From: Rathayibacter_A sp036510655
GTDB taxonomy: Bacteria; Actinomycetota; Actinomycetes; Actinomycetales; Microbacteriaceae
Assembly: GCA_036510655.1 (NCBI GenBank)
Contig: DATCDQ010000020.1
Location: 35,930 to 99,929 of the forward strand
DNA length: 64,000 nt
Direction: 5' to 3'
Shown here: piece by piece, positions 8,885 to 16,707 of the stretch
Layout of the letters: each line of letters opens with the position of its first letter
How positions within the stretch are numbered: the stretch's first letter is position 1
The notes under the pieces: generated by a model
Told to the model about the DNA's origin: nothing
What the model saw: only the letters and a program-made list of their open reading frames with translations
The model's database searches: none
Translations under genes and position numbers: made by a program

Positions 8885-10228
8885 ATGCCACGCATCACAT
8901 CCGTCGCCACCGAGGATATCCGCTTTCCCACCTCGCTTGACCTCGATGGGTCCGACGCCGTCAACGTCGACCCCGACTATTCGACGGCGTACGTCACCAT
9001 CCACACCGACGCCGGTGAGGCTGGCCAGGCGTTCGTCTTCACCGGCGGCCGGGGCAACGAGATCATCACCGGGGCGATCGACTCGTTCGCCCGGCTGCTC
9101 GTCGGAGCGGATGTCGACGAGCTACTCGCCGACATGGGCGCGGCATCCAAGCGCCTGGTGCACGACTCGCAGCTGCGCTGGCTCGGCCCGGAGAAGGGTG
9201 TCACGCAGATGGCGTGCGGTGCCCTCATCAACGCACTGTGGGACATCCGCGCCCGCCGCGAAGGCAAGCCGCTCTGGCTGTTGCTGAGCGAACTCCCGGT
9301 CGACGAGCTCGTCGACATCATCGACTTCACCCACATTAAAGACGCGCTCAGCCCGGATGCCGCACGCGACATCCTCACGCGAGGCCAGGTCGGGAAGGCC
9401 GAGCGGATCGCCTCGCTGAAGGCCGACGGCTTCCCGGCATACACCACGTCGCCCGGCTGGCTCGGCTACAGCGATGAGAAGCTAGTACGACTGAGTAAGC
9501 AGGCGCTGGCCGACGGCTTCTCGATGGTCAAGCTCAAGGTTGGCGGCGACATCGACGACGACCGGCGGAGGATGCGGCTGGCCCGGCAAGCCGTCGGCTC
9601 GCTTCCCCTGGGCATCGACGCCAATCAGCGCTGGGAGGTCTCCGAGGCGATCGCGTGGGTGAACCGGCTGGCGGAGTTCGACCCCTACTGGATCGAGGAG
9701 CCGACCAGCACCGACGACATCCTCGGCTTCGCCAGGATCCGCGCCGGGGTCACACCGATCAAGGTTGCCACAGGCGAGGCCGTCGCCAACCGGATCATCT
9801 TCAAGCAACTACTTGAGGAGCGCGGAATCGACGTATTGCAACTGGACGCCACCCGGGTGGCCGGCGTCAACGAGAACGTGGCCATCCTGCTGCTTGCCGC
9901 CCAGTTCGGGGTTCCGGTCTGCCCGCACGCTGGCGGCGTCGGGCTGTGCGAAGTCGTGCAGCACTTTTCGTTCTTCGACTACGCGGCCGTGGCCGGCAGC
10001 CAAGACGGGCGCATGATCGAATACGTCGACCATTTGCACGAGCATTTCGCCGAGCCGGTGCGCATTGTTAACGGACGCTACGCCGCACCGGAGCTGCCGG
10101 GCATCGGATCGGAGATGCTGGCCGCGTCGCGCGAGCGCTGGGCGTTCCCGGCTGGCCCCGGATGGCAGGAAGTCGGCTTACGCGCGGCCGTGACGGGCGC
10201 GGAGATCACGCGCGACTCGGTCGCCTGA
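8885..10228 (+). CDS. L-fuconate dehydratase
   Basis: Enolase-superfamily L-fuconate dehydratase (447 aa, family length about 440). The N-terminus reads IRFPTSLDLDGSDAVN, the family hallmark. Catalytic residues are in place: the K-x-K pair at about 216/218 (MVKLKVGG), Asp ~245 in GIDANQRW, Glu ~271 in WIEEP, a third metal ligand in ATGEAVANR, and the general acid His ~348 in CPHAGGVGL. It dehydrates L-fuconate to 2-keto-3-deoxy-L-fuconate. The ATG at 8885 follows a purine-rich AGAAAAGAG; an upstream in-frame start would add 29 residues not seen in the family. Confidence 0.9.
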   Translation: MPRITSVATEDIRFPTSLDLDGSDAVNVDPDYSTAYVTIHTDAGEAGQAFVFTGGRGNEIITGAIDSFARLLVGADVDELLADMGAASKRLVHDSQLRWLGPEKGVTQMACGALINALWDIRARREGKPLWLLLSELPVDELVDIIDFTHIKDALSPDAARDILTRGQVGKAERIASLKADGFPAYTTSPGWLGYSDEKLVRLSKQALADGFSMVKLKVGGDIDDDRRRMRLARQAVGSLPLGIDANQRWEVSEAIAWVNRLAEFDPYWIEEPTSTDDILGFARIRAGVTPIKVATGEAVANRIIFKQLLEERGIDVLQLDATRVAGVNENVAILLLAAQFGVPVCPHAGGVGLCEVVQHFSFFDYAAVAGSQDGRMIEYVDHLHEHFAEPVRIVNGRYAAPELPGIGSEMLAASRERWAFPAGPGWQEVGLRAAVTGAEITRDSVA

Positions 10229-10250
10229 CAAGCGACTCGCAACGACCAGG

Positions 10251-11096
10251 TCAGAAGACCATCGGCCGGTCGTCGTCCTCATCGTCACCGGTGTCGGTAT
10301 CCAGGTCGACCACGACGGGCACGTGATCGCTTGGGCTGTCGCCCTTGCGCTCGTTGCGATGAATGGATGCTCCGCTCACCAGCTCCGCAAACGCATGCGA
10401 TCCCATGATGAAGTCGATGCGGATGCCCTCATTGCGGGGGAAGCGCAGCTGCTTGTAGTCCCAGAAGGTGTAGCCGTCGGGCACGAGCGGGCGCACGACA
10501 TCCGTGAGCCCGAGTTTTTCGAAGGTGCTGAACGCGCTGCGTTCCGGCGGCGAAATGTGGGTTGACTCGCCGGGCACGAAGCTCGGGTCGCCCATGTCCG
10601 AATCGAGCGGCGCAACGTTCCAGTCGCCCATCAGCGCAAGCGGCAGGTCGGGGCTCGCGGCCAGCCAATCGCGCGTGTCGGCGGCCAACGTCGCCAGCCA
10701 GTCGAGCTTGTAGTCCAGATGCGGGTCGCCGAGCGCGCGCCCGTTGGGCACATACAGGCTCCACAGGCGGATGCCGTCGACCGTGACCCCAAGTGCGCGC
10801 GCCTCGAGCGGCTGGTCCGGTCCGTCCTGCCCTTTTGCGAAACCGGGCATTCCCGGGAACGCAGTTTCGACATCCGTCATCGGCCGACGGCTCGCGAAGG
10901 CGACGCCGTTCCACTGGTTGAGCCCGTGGATCTGAAGGTCGTAGCCTGCCTCTTCGAACGGCTCGCGCGGAAATTGCTCCGGCTTGCACTTGATCTCCTG
11001 CATGCCGAGCACGTCGACATCTTCGCGGACGAGCCAGTCGACGACCCGGCCGACACGAGTTCTGATGGAGTTGACGTTCCATGTGGCGACGCGCAT
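10251..11096 (-). CDS. xthA: Exodeoxyribonuclease III
   Basis: AP endonuclease/3'-5' exonuclease of base-excision repair (281 aa). It begins MRVATWNVNSIRTR with the conserved Asn, has the metal-binding Glu in GMQEIKC (~residue 34), the GDWNVAP motif with catalytic Asp and Asn, and ends with the SDHVPVVVDL catalytic Asp-His motif. The start is the first residue of the family; longer upstream reading crosses the inverted repeat. It is convergent with the sugar operon, 22 bases apart, with no clear terminator between them. Confidence 0.92.
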   Translation of the reverse strand: MRVATWNVNSIRTRVGRVVDWLVREDVDVLGMQEIKCKPEQFPREPFEEAGYDLQIHGLNQWNGVAFASRRPMTDVETAFPGMPGFAKGQDGPDQPLEARALGVTVDGIRLWSLYVPNGRALGDPHLDYKLDWLATLAADTRDWLAASPDLPLALMGDWNVAPLDSDMGDPSFVPGESTHISPPERSAFSTFEKLGLTDVVRPLVPDGYTFWDYKQLRFPRNEGIRIDFIMGSHAFAELVSGASIHRNERKGDSPSDHVPVVVDLDTDTGDDEDDDRPMVF

Positions 11097-11147
11097 GGTT
11101 CCACGGTAGCGGAGGCGACCGACATGCGGCAGGCTGCGCCCGATTTG

Positions 11148-11212
11148 AAGGAGATAGTCGAGTTTGACGGCTGTTCTGTCCAAAACGATCCTTCGAACTC
11201 GACTATCTCCTT
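11148..11212. repeat. Perfect 17-bp inverted repeat with 31-base spacer
   Basis: AAGGAGATAGTCGAGTT (11148-11164) and its exact reverse complement (11196-11212). It sits between exonuclease III and the broken DUF2207 gene, about 50 bases upstream of the xthA start. No T-run follows on either strand, so it is not an ordinary intrinsic terminator. It may mark the end point of the deletion that truncated the DUF2207 gene. Confidence 0.8.
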
Positions 11213-11214
11213 GT

Positions 11215-11823
11215 AAACAGACGCGGCAGCGGTCGGAAGGATCGAGTCGGATGGTGCCCCGGTCGTCAGCTCCCCGAAGAGGGTTGTCAGGATGACCGAT
11301 TCCGGCCCCGCCAGCGATCCCACATCGTCGTTCAGCAATTCCAGTTGATAGCGTCGCTGCTTCGGTTCTGATGCGAACTCACGGATGCGCACAATCTCGC
11401 TGACGGTGAAGCTGACGATCCGCGCAGACAGGCCGGTCCTGCGCCGGCCGAGCAGCTCAGCAGCCAAAGCGGGGTGCACATTCTTGGGTGGCGTGTACTC
11501 GGCAATGATTGTGGGCCGGCCCGGGGCATCCCGCCAGCGGAAAACGCGCAACCACAGTGCCCCAGGCCTGTTTGCCGGTCAGCTCGGCGCTGAGCCTCGC
11601 CGTAGGTGAGCGGGATATTGCGTTCGATCCCATGGTTCTGGTCGGTGTTCGGGAAGTCTGCGACCAGTCTTTCAACGGTGCCCAGCGCCGCGAGGGCCAG
11701 CACGAACGCGGCGACGAACTGACGGATGCGCGCCCGCTCAGCGTAGCCAACGGGCGGACGTTCTGTGCGGAGCATCGTGCTCACATGCGCAGGTCGTCCG
11801 GTCTGGCTTGCCATGCACTGCAT
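11215..11823 (-). pseudogene. Remnant of a DUF2207 membrane protein gene
   Basis: Two frames carry pieces of one predicted membrane protein. From about 11823 to 11600 there is an N-terminal segment with a hydrophobic helix (QFVAAFVLALAALG) and then DQNHGIERNIPLTY, the start of the secreted DUF2207 domain. From about 11551 to 11270, in another frame, there is PPKNVHPALAAELLG and VRIREFASE...YQLELLND, matching the cytoplasmic winged-helix-like part of DUF2207. The intact family is around 550-650 aa. The middle and the C-terminus are missing and the frame shifts, so the gene is dead. This explains the 830-base gap between xthA and the pyrimidine operon. Confidence 0.55.
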
Positions 11824-11924
11824 TGCCGGTCAGGATGAGTTACAAGCGTGTCGTACGAGTCGGGCCGAGTTCTCGGTGCCGCCAGTCCGGCCAGTCCAAT
11901 CGACGGGGATTGAGGAACCAACTT

Positions 11925-12788
11925 ATGTCATCAGAGGGATCGAACATCGTTCGTGCGGCGATTACGCAGACGACCTGGACCGGTGACAAGGAGTCCATGC
12001 TCGATAAGCATGAGCAGTTCGCGCGGGATGCTGCGGCTGCCGGTGCGCAGGTGATTTGTTTTCAGGAGCTGTTTTACGGCCCGTATTTTGGGATTACCCA
12101 GGACAAGAAGTATTACGCCTATGCGGAGGCGGCGGACGGGCCGATCGTGCAGCGTTTCGCCGCTCTGGCGAAGAAACTGAACCTGGTGACGATTCTGCCG
12201 ATCTACGAGGAGGACCAGCCGGGGGTGTACTACAACACGGCGGTGGTGGTCGATGCGGACGGCACCATCCTGGGCAAGTATCGCAAGCATCACATTCCGC
12301 ATTTGGAGAAGTTCTGGGAGAAGTTCTACTTCCGGCCCGGGAACCTGGGGTACCCGGTGTTCAACACCGCGGTCGGGCCGATCGGTGTGTACATCTGTTA
12401 TGACCGGCATTTCCCGGAGGGGTGGCGGGAGTTGGGTTTGGGTGGGGCGCAGATTGTGTTCAACCCGAATGCGACCAAGCCGGGGTTGTCGAATCGGTTG
12501 TGGGAGTTGGAGCAGCCGGCTGCTGCGGCGGCGAATGGGTATTTTGTGGCGGCGGCGAATCGGGTGGGGCGTGAGGATAACGAGTACGGCGATGAGGCTG
12601 TGACGTTTTACGGCAATAGTCAGTTCGCGGATCCGCAGGGCAACATCATCGGCGGGTACGGCAGTGGTGAGGTTGAGGAGGTTGTGATCCGGGACCTGGA
12701 TTTGGACATGGTGCGGGCGGTGCGGGATGACTGGCAGTTCTACCGCGACCGCCGCCCCGACTCCTACACCCGCATCACACAACCGTAA
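11925..12788 (+). CDS. Beta-ureidopropionase (N-carbamoyl-beta-alanine amidohydrolase)
   Basis: Nitrilase-superfamily amidase of 287 aa. The catalytic triad is visible: Glu in CFQELFYGPYFG, Lys in KYRKHHIPH and Cys in YICYDRHFPEGWR. The product hydrolyses N-carbamoyl-beta-alanine (or the beta-aminoisobutyrate homologue) to the amino acid, CO2 and ammonia, the last ring-fragment step of reductive pyrimidine breakdown. The ATG at 11925 has a GAGGAA site; the frame is open further upstream but enters the DUF2207 debris. It starts a five-gene plus-strand run with dihydropyrimidinase 14 bases later. N-carbamyl-D-amino-acid hydrolase or putrescine carbamoyl hydrolase are less likely given that neighbour. 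Confidence 0.88.
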   Translation: MSSEGSNIVRAAITQTTWTGDKESMLDKHEQFARDAAAAGAQVICFQELFYGPYFGITQDKKYYAYAEAADGPIVQRFAALAKKLNLVTILPIYEEDQPGVYYNTAVVVDADGTILGKYRKHHIPHLEKFWEKFYFRPGNLGYPVFNTAVGPIGVYICYDRHFPEGWRELGLGGAQIVFNPNATKPGLSNRLWELEQPAAAAANGYFVAAANRVGREDNEYGDEAVTFYGNSQFADPQGNIIGGYGSGEVEEVVIRDLDLDMVRAVRDDWQFYRDRRPDSYTRITQP

Positions 12789-12802
12789 AACGCAGGAGCC
12801 TC

Positions 12803-14236
12803 ATGAAGACACTGATCAAGAACGGGACAGTCGTGAATGCGACCGGAACGGCATCCGCTGACGTGTTGATCGACGGCGAGACGATCGCCGCGGTGCTCGC
12901 ACCGGGGTCGACGCTGCTCGGTTTCGACATCGAACACAACGTCGACACGGTGATCGACGCCGCCGGCAAGTACGTGATCCCCGGAGGCATCGATGCGCAC
13001 ACGCACATGGAGATGCCGTTCGGAGGCACAAACGCCTCCGACACGTTCGAGACAGGTACTCGCGCGGCCGCGTGGGGCGGCACGACGAGCATCGTCGACT
13101 TCATCGTGCAGTATCCCGACCAGAACGTCGTCGACCAGTACAACCTGTGGCACGAGAAGGCCGCGGGCAACTGCGCAATCGACTACGGCTTTCACCAGAT
13201 CCTTTCCGATGTGCAGGATTCCTCGCTCACCGCGATGGACGAGCTCGTCGCAGAGGGCGTCACCAGCTTCAAGCTGTTCATGGCATACAAGGGCGTGTTC
13301 CTGTCGGACGACGGGCAGATCCTGCGCGCATTCCAGAAGGGCGCTTCCAACGGCGCGATGATGATGATGCATGCCGAGAACGGCGCCATCATCGACGTTC
13401 TCGTGAAGCAAGCGCTTGAAGCTGGCAACACCTCGCCGTACTACCACGGCCTCACTCGGCCGTGGCAGACGGAAGAAGAGGCAACGCACCGGGCGATCAT
13501 GATCGCCGACATCACGGGCGCACCGTTGTATGTGGTGCACGTGTCTGCGAAACAGGCCGTCGAACAGATCGCAGCAGCACGCGACCGCGGCATGAATGTC
13601 TTCGGTGAAACCTGTCCCCAGTATCTCTACCTGTCGCTCGAGGAACAGCTCGGCGCCTCCAGCGAGGAGTGGGGGAGTTTCGAGGGCGCCAAGTGGGTGT
13701 GCTCGACTCCGCTGCGCTCCCGCGAAGAGGGCCATCAGCATCACATGTGGCAGGCGCTGCGCAAGAACGACCTGCAAATGGTCTCGACCGATCACTGCCC
13801 GTTCTGCATGAAGGGCCAGAAGGATATGGGAATCGGCGACTTCTCGAAGATTCCGAACGGCATCGGCTCGGTCGAACACCGGATGGACCTGCTCTACCAG
13901 GGCGTCGTAGAGGGCAACATCTCGCTGCCGCGCTGGGTTGAAGTCACCTCGACGACACCGGCACGGATGTTCGGCATGTATGGCAAGAAGGGCGTTATCC
14001 AGCCGGGTGCCGACGGTGATGTGGTGATCTACAATCCGAACGGTCACACGTCCATCGGCGTCGGCAAGACCCATCACATGAACATGGACTACAGCGCGTG
14101 GGAGGGCTTCGAGATCGACGGTCACGTCGACACGGTGCTCTCGCGCGGCCGCGTCATCATCGATGACAACCAATACCTCGGGCGTGCGGGCGACGGCGCC
14201 TTCATCAAGCGTGGCCTGACCCAGTACCTCACCTAA
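12803..14236 (+). CDS. hydA: Dihydropyrimidinase (D-hydantoinase)
   Basis: Cyclic amidohydrolase of 477 aa that opens dihydrouracil or dihydrothymine. Zinc ligands: DAHTHMEMPF (His pair), the carboxylated Lys in SFKLFMAYKG, His in MHAENG and YVVHVSAKQA, and Asp in VSTDHCPFC. The GETCPQYLYL loop is typical. A CAGGAG site sits just before the ATG. It lies between beta-ureidopropionase and an LLM flavoenzyme in one operon, which favours a pyrimidine rather than a pure hydantoin role. Confidence 0.92.
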   Translation: MKTLIKNGTVVNATGTASADVLIDGETIAAVLAPGSTLLGFDIEHNVDTVIDAAGKYVIPGGIDAHTHMEMPFGGTNASDTFETGTRAAAWGGTTSIVDFIVQYPDQNVVDQYNLWHEKAAGNCAIDYGFHQILSDVQDSSLTAMDELVAEGVTSFKLFMAYKGVFLSDDGQILRAFQKGASNGAMMMMHAENGAIIDVLVKQALEAGNTSPYYHGLTRPWQTEEEATHRAIMIADITGAPLYVVHVSAKQAVEQIAAARDRGMNVFGETCPQYLYLSLEEQLGASSEEWGSFEGAKWVCSTPLRSREEGHQHHMWQALRKNDLQMVSTDHCPFCMKGQKDMGIGDFSKIPNGIGSVEHRMDLLYQGVVEGNISLPRWVEVTSTTPARMFGMYGKKGVIQPGADGDVVIYNPNGHTSIGVGKTHHMNMDYSAWEGFEIDGHVDTVLSRGRVIIDDNQYLGRAGDGAFIKRGLTQYLT

Positions 14237-14256
14237 ATCACCTAAAGGAACCGTCC

Positions 14257-15285
14257 ATGGATTTCGGAGTCGTACTTCAAACCAACCCGCCGGCCTCGCG
14301 CACGGTATACCTCGCGAAACTCGCCGAACAATACGGGTTCACGCACGCGTGGACGTTCGACTCGCACCTGCTCTGGCAGGAGCCGTATGTGATCTACAGT
14401 CGGATCCTCGCCGAGACCAACCGCATCATCGTCGGCCCCATGGTCACCAACCCCGCGACCCGCGACTGGACTGTCACGGCGTCCACCTACGCGACGCTCA
14501 ACGAGATGTACGGCAACCGCACGGTGTGCGGTATCGGCCGAGGCGACTCGGCCGTGCGCGTGACCAACGGTGCTCCGACGACACTGAAAACGCTGCGCGA
14601 GTCGATCCATGTGATCCGCGAACTGGCGAACTCCCGGTCGGTTGAGTACAACGGTGCGACGCTGCAATTCCCGTGGAGTCACGGCTCGTCGCTCGAGATG
14701 TGGGTCGCCGCGTATGGCCCTCTGGCGCTCAAGCTGGCAGGCGAAGTCGGCGACGGCTTCATCCTCCAGCTGGCGGATGTCGACATCGCCGCCTGGATGA
14801 TCCAGACCGTGCGGGATGCCGCGTCCAACGCCGGTCGCGACCCCCTGTCTGTGAAGTTCTGCGTTGCAGCCCCGATGTACATCGGTGACGCCACGGAAGA
14901 ATCGCGCGCGCACATGCGGGAGGAATGCCGCTGGTTCGGCGGCATGGTCGGCAACCACGTGGCCGACATCGTGGCGAAATACGGCACCGGCGGGGCCGTG
15001 CCGCAGGCGCTCACCGACTACATCGCCGGCCGCGAAGGCTACGACTACAACGAGCACGGCCGCGCGGGCAACACGCACACACAGTTCGTGCCCGACGAGA
15101 TCGTCGACCGATTCTGCGTGCTCGGCACCGCGGATGAGCACATCGAGAAACTGACCAGGCTGAAGGAACTCGGTGTGCACCAGTTCGCCGGCTACCTGCA
15201 GCACGACAACAAGGAAGAGACGTTGCGCGTCTACGGCGAAACCGTCATCCCGGCGCTCTCGCAGCAGCTGGTGGCAAAGTCATGA
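14257..15285 (+). CDS. LLM-class flavin/F420-dependent oxidoreductase (TIGR03842-like)
   Basis: Luciferase-like TIM-barrel flavoprotein of 342 aa beginning MDFGVVLQTNPPASR, with the family segments YGFTHAWTFDSH, RIIVGPMVTNPATRDW and GIGRGDSAVRVTNG. The family uses F420 or FMN. Members of this subfamily sit next to dihydropyrimidinase genes in many genomes, but their reaction is not established. An AAAGGA site precedes the ATG. Because no dihydropyrimidine dehydrogenase is present here, an F420- or flavin-dependent uracil reductase is one possibility and a RutA-like monooxygenase another; both are inference. Confidence 0.85.
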   Translation: MDFGVVLQTNPPASRTVYLAKLAEQYGFTHAWTFDSHLLWQEPYVIYSRILAETNRIIVGPMVTNPATRDWTVTASTYATLNEMYGNRTVCGIGRGDSAVRVTNGAPTTLKTLRESIHVIRELANSRSVEYNGATLQFPWSHGSSLEMWVAAYGPLALKLAGEVGDGFILQLADVDIAAWMIQTVRDAASNAGRDPLSVKFCVAAPMYIGDATEESRAHMREECRWFGGMVGNHVADIVAKYGTGGAVPQALTDYIAGREGYDYNEHGRAGNTHTQFVPDEIVDRFCVLGTADEHIEKLTRLKELGVHQFAGYLQHDNKEETLRVYGETVIPALSQQLVAKS

Positions 15286-15325
15286 AACACGACAATGCAG
15301 ACCACGAGAACATGAGGGAGCAGTC

Positions 15326-16639
15326 ATGAATGACCTGGATCCGGCCGACGGGCAGCGTGCCCACGATCTGGACATCGCCCACGTCTTCCACTCCTGGTCT
15401 GCACAGGCGGGTCGCAACCCGCTCGTGATCGCGGGCGGTAGCGGATGCCGCGCGTGGGACTTCGACGGCAAGCAGTATCTCGACTTCTCGAGTCAGTTGG
15501 TCAATCTGAATATCGGGCACCAGCATCCGGCTGTCATCGAGGGCATCAAGTGCCAGGCCGAGCAGCTGGCGACGATCGCTCCGGCGACCGCGAATCTGTC
15601 GCGCGGCGAGGCTGCACACCGCATCGTCGAGCTTGCACCCGACGGCTTCAACAAGGTCTTCTTCACCAACGGCGGGGCGGATGCCAACGAGAACGCGATC
15701 CGACTGGCTCGCCTGCACACGGGGCGGGACACCATCTTGTCCGGTTACCGGTCGTATCACGGCAACACCGGTGCGGCGATCGTCGCGACCGGTGACTGGC
15801 GGCGCGTGCAGAATGAGTATGCGCGCGGACATGCGCATTTTTTCACCCCTTATCTGTACCGCAGCGAGTTCTGGGCGACCACGCCGGAGCAGGAGAGCGA
15901 GCGGGCGCTACGCCATCTGGAACGCGTGATCCAGTCGGAGGGGCCGTCGTCGATCGCCGGCATCCTGCTTGAGTCGATTCCGGGAACGGCCGGCGTTCTT
16001 ATTCCGCCGCCCGGCTACCTGGCCGGTGTGCGCGCACTCGCCGACCGCTACGATCTGGTGCTGATCCTCGACGAGGTCATGGCGGGCTTCGGCCGCTCCG
16101 GGCGCTGGTTCAGCTTTCAGGGCTACGACGTCACACCCGACCTGATCACCTTCGCCAAGGGTGTGAACTCGGGCTATGTGCCCGTCGGCGGTGTCATCAT
16201 TTCGGATGCGATCGCTCGCGATTTCGACACCAACGTCTTCCCCGGCGGACTCACCTACAGCGGGCATCCGCTGGCGATGGGTTCGATCGTTGCAACCCTC
16301 GACGCAATGAAGGCAGAGGGCATCGTCGAGAACGCAGCACGGGTTGGGGCCGAGGCGATCGGGCCGGCGCTTGCGGAGCTGGCTGCGAAGCATCCGTCGA
16401 TCGGTGAGGTGCGCGGCGAGGGCGTGTTCTGGGCGGTCGAACTCGTCGCCGATCGCGACACACGCGAACCGTTGCCGGCCGCGAAGATGGGCGCGCTGAA
16501 GTCCGGACTGCTCGAGCGCGGCCTGCTGCCGTTCGTGCAGGACAACCGGGTGCACGTCGTGCCGCCCTGCATCGTCACCGTCGACGAGGTCGCCGAAGCG
16601 ATGGCGATGTACGACGATGCCCTGACCGCAATCGAATAA
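15326..16639 (+). CDS. Class III aminotransferase, beta-alanine/omega-amino acid type
   Basis: PLP-dependent class III transaminase (437 aa). Markers are the FFTNGGADANENAIRLAR phosphate-binding segment, LILDEVMAGFGRSG with the Asp that pairs with the PLP nitrogen, and the Schiff-base Lys in ITFAKGVNSGYVPVGG. In this operon the expected reaction is beta-alanine (or 3-aminoisobutyrate) plus pyruvate or 2-oxoglutarate to malonate (or methylmalonate) semialdehyde. The ATG at 15326 has GGGAG upstream; the longer frame overlaps the LLM gene and is not family-like. Confidence 0.88.
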   Translation: MNDLDPADGQRAHDLDIAHVFHSWSAQAGRNPLVIAGGSGCRAWDFDGKQYLDFSSQLVNLNIGHQHPAVIEGIKCQAEQLATIAPATANLSRGEAAHRIVELAPDGFNKVFFTNGGADANENAIRLARLHTGRDTILSGYRSYHGNTGAAIVATGDWRRVQNEYARGHAHFFTPYLYRSEFWATTPEQESERALRHLERVIQSEGPSSIAGILLESIPGTAGVLIPPPGYLAGVRALADRYDLVLILDEVMAGFGRSGRWFSFQGYDVTPDLITFAKGVNSGYVPVGGVIISDAIARDFDTNVFPGGLTYSGHPLAMGSIVATLDAMKAEGIVENAARVGAEAIGPALAELAAKHPSIGEVRGEGVFWAVELVADRDTREPLPAAKMGALKSGLLERGLLPFVQDNRVHVVPPCIVTVDEVAEAMAMYDDALTAIE

Positions 16640-16707
16640 CAGGCACGCGCATAGCAGACAAGCGAATCGTAGCCATACGAATCGTACGCACAACAAGGGA
16701 CTCTCTC

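Noticed and set aside
12764..14173. Long minus-strand open frame (469 codons) opposite dihydropyrimidinase
   Set aside because: It mirrors the codon structure of the plus-strand gene in high-GC DNA, has His/Arg/Val-rich composition with no family motifs, and the plus-strand gene has all catalytic residues.
16645..16700. Two CGAATCGTA copies upstream of mmsA
   Set aside because: Short, not symmetrical and not part of a recognisable operator; probably chance.
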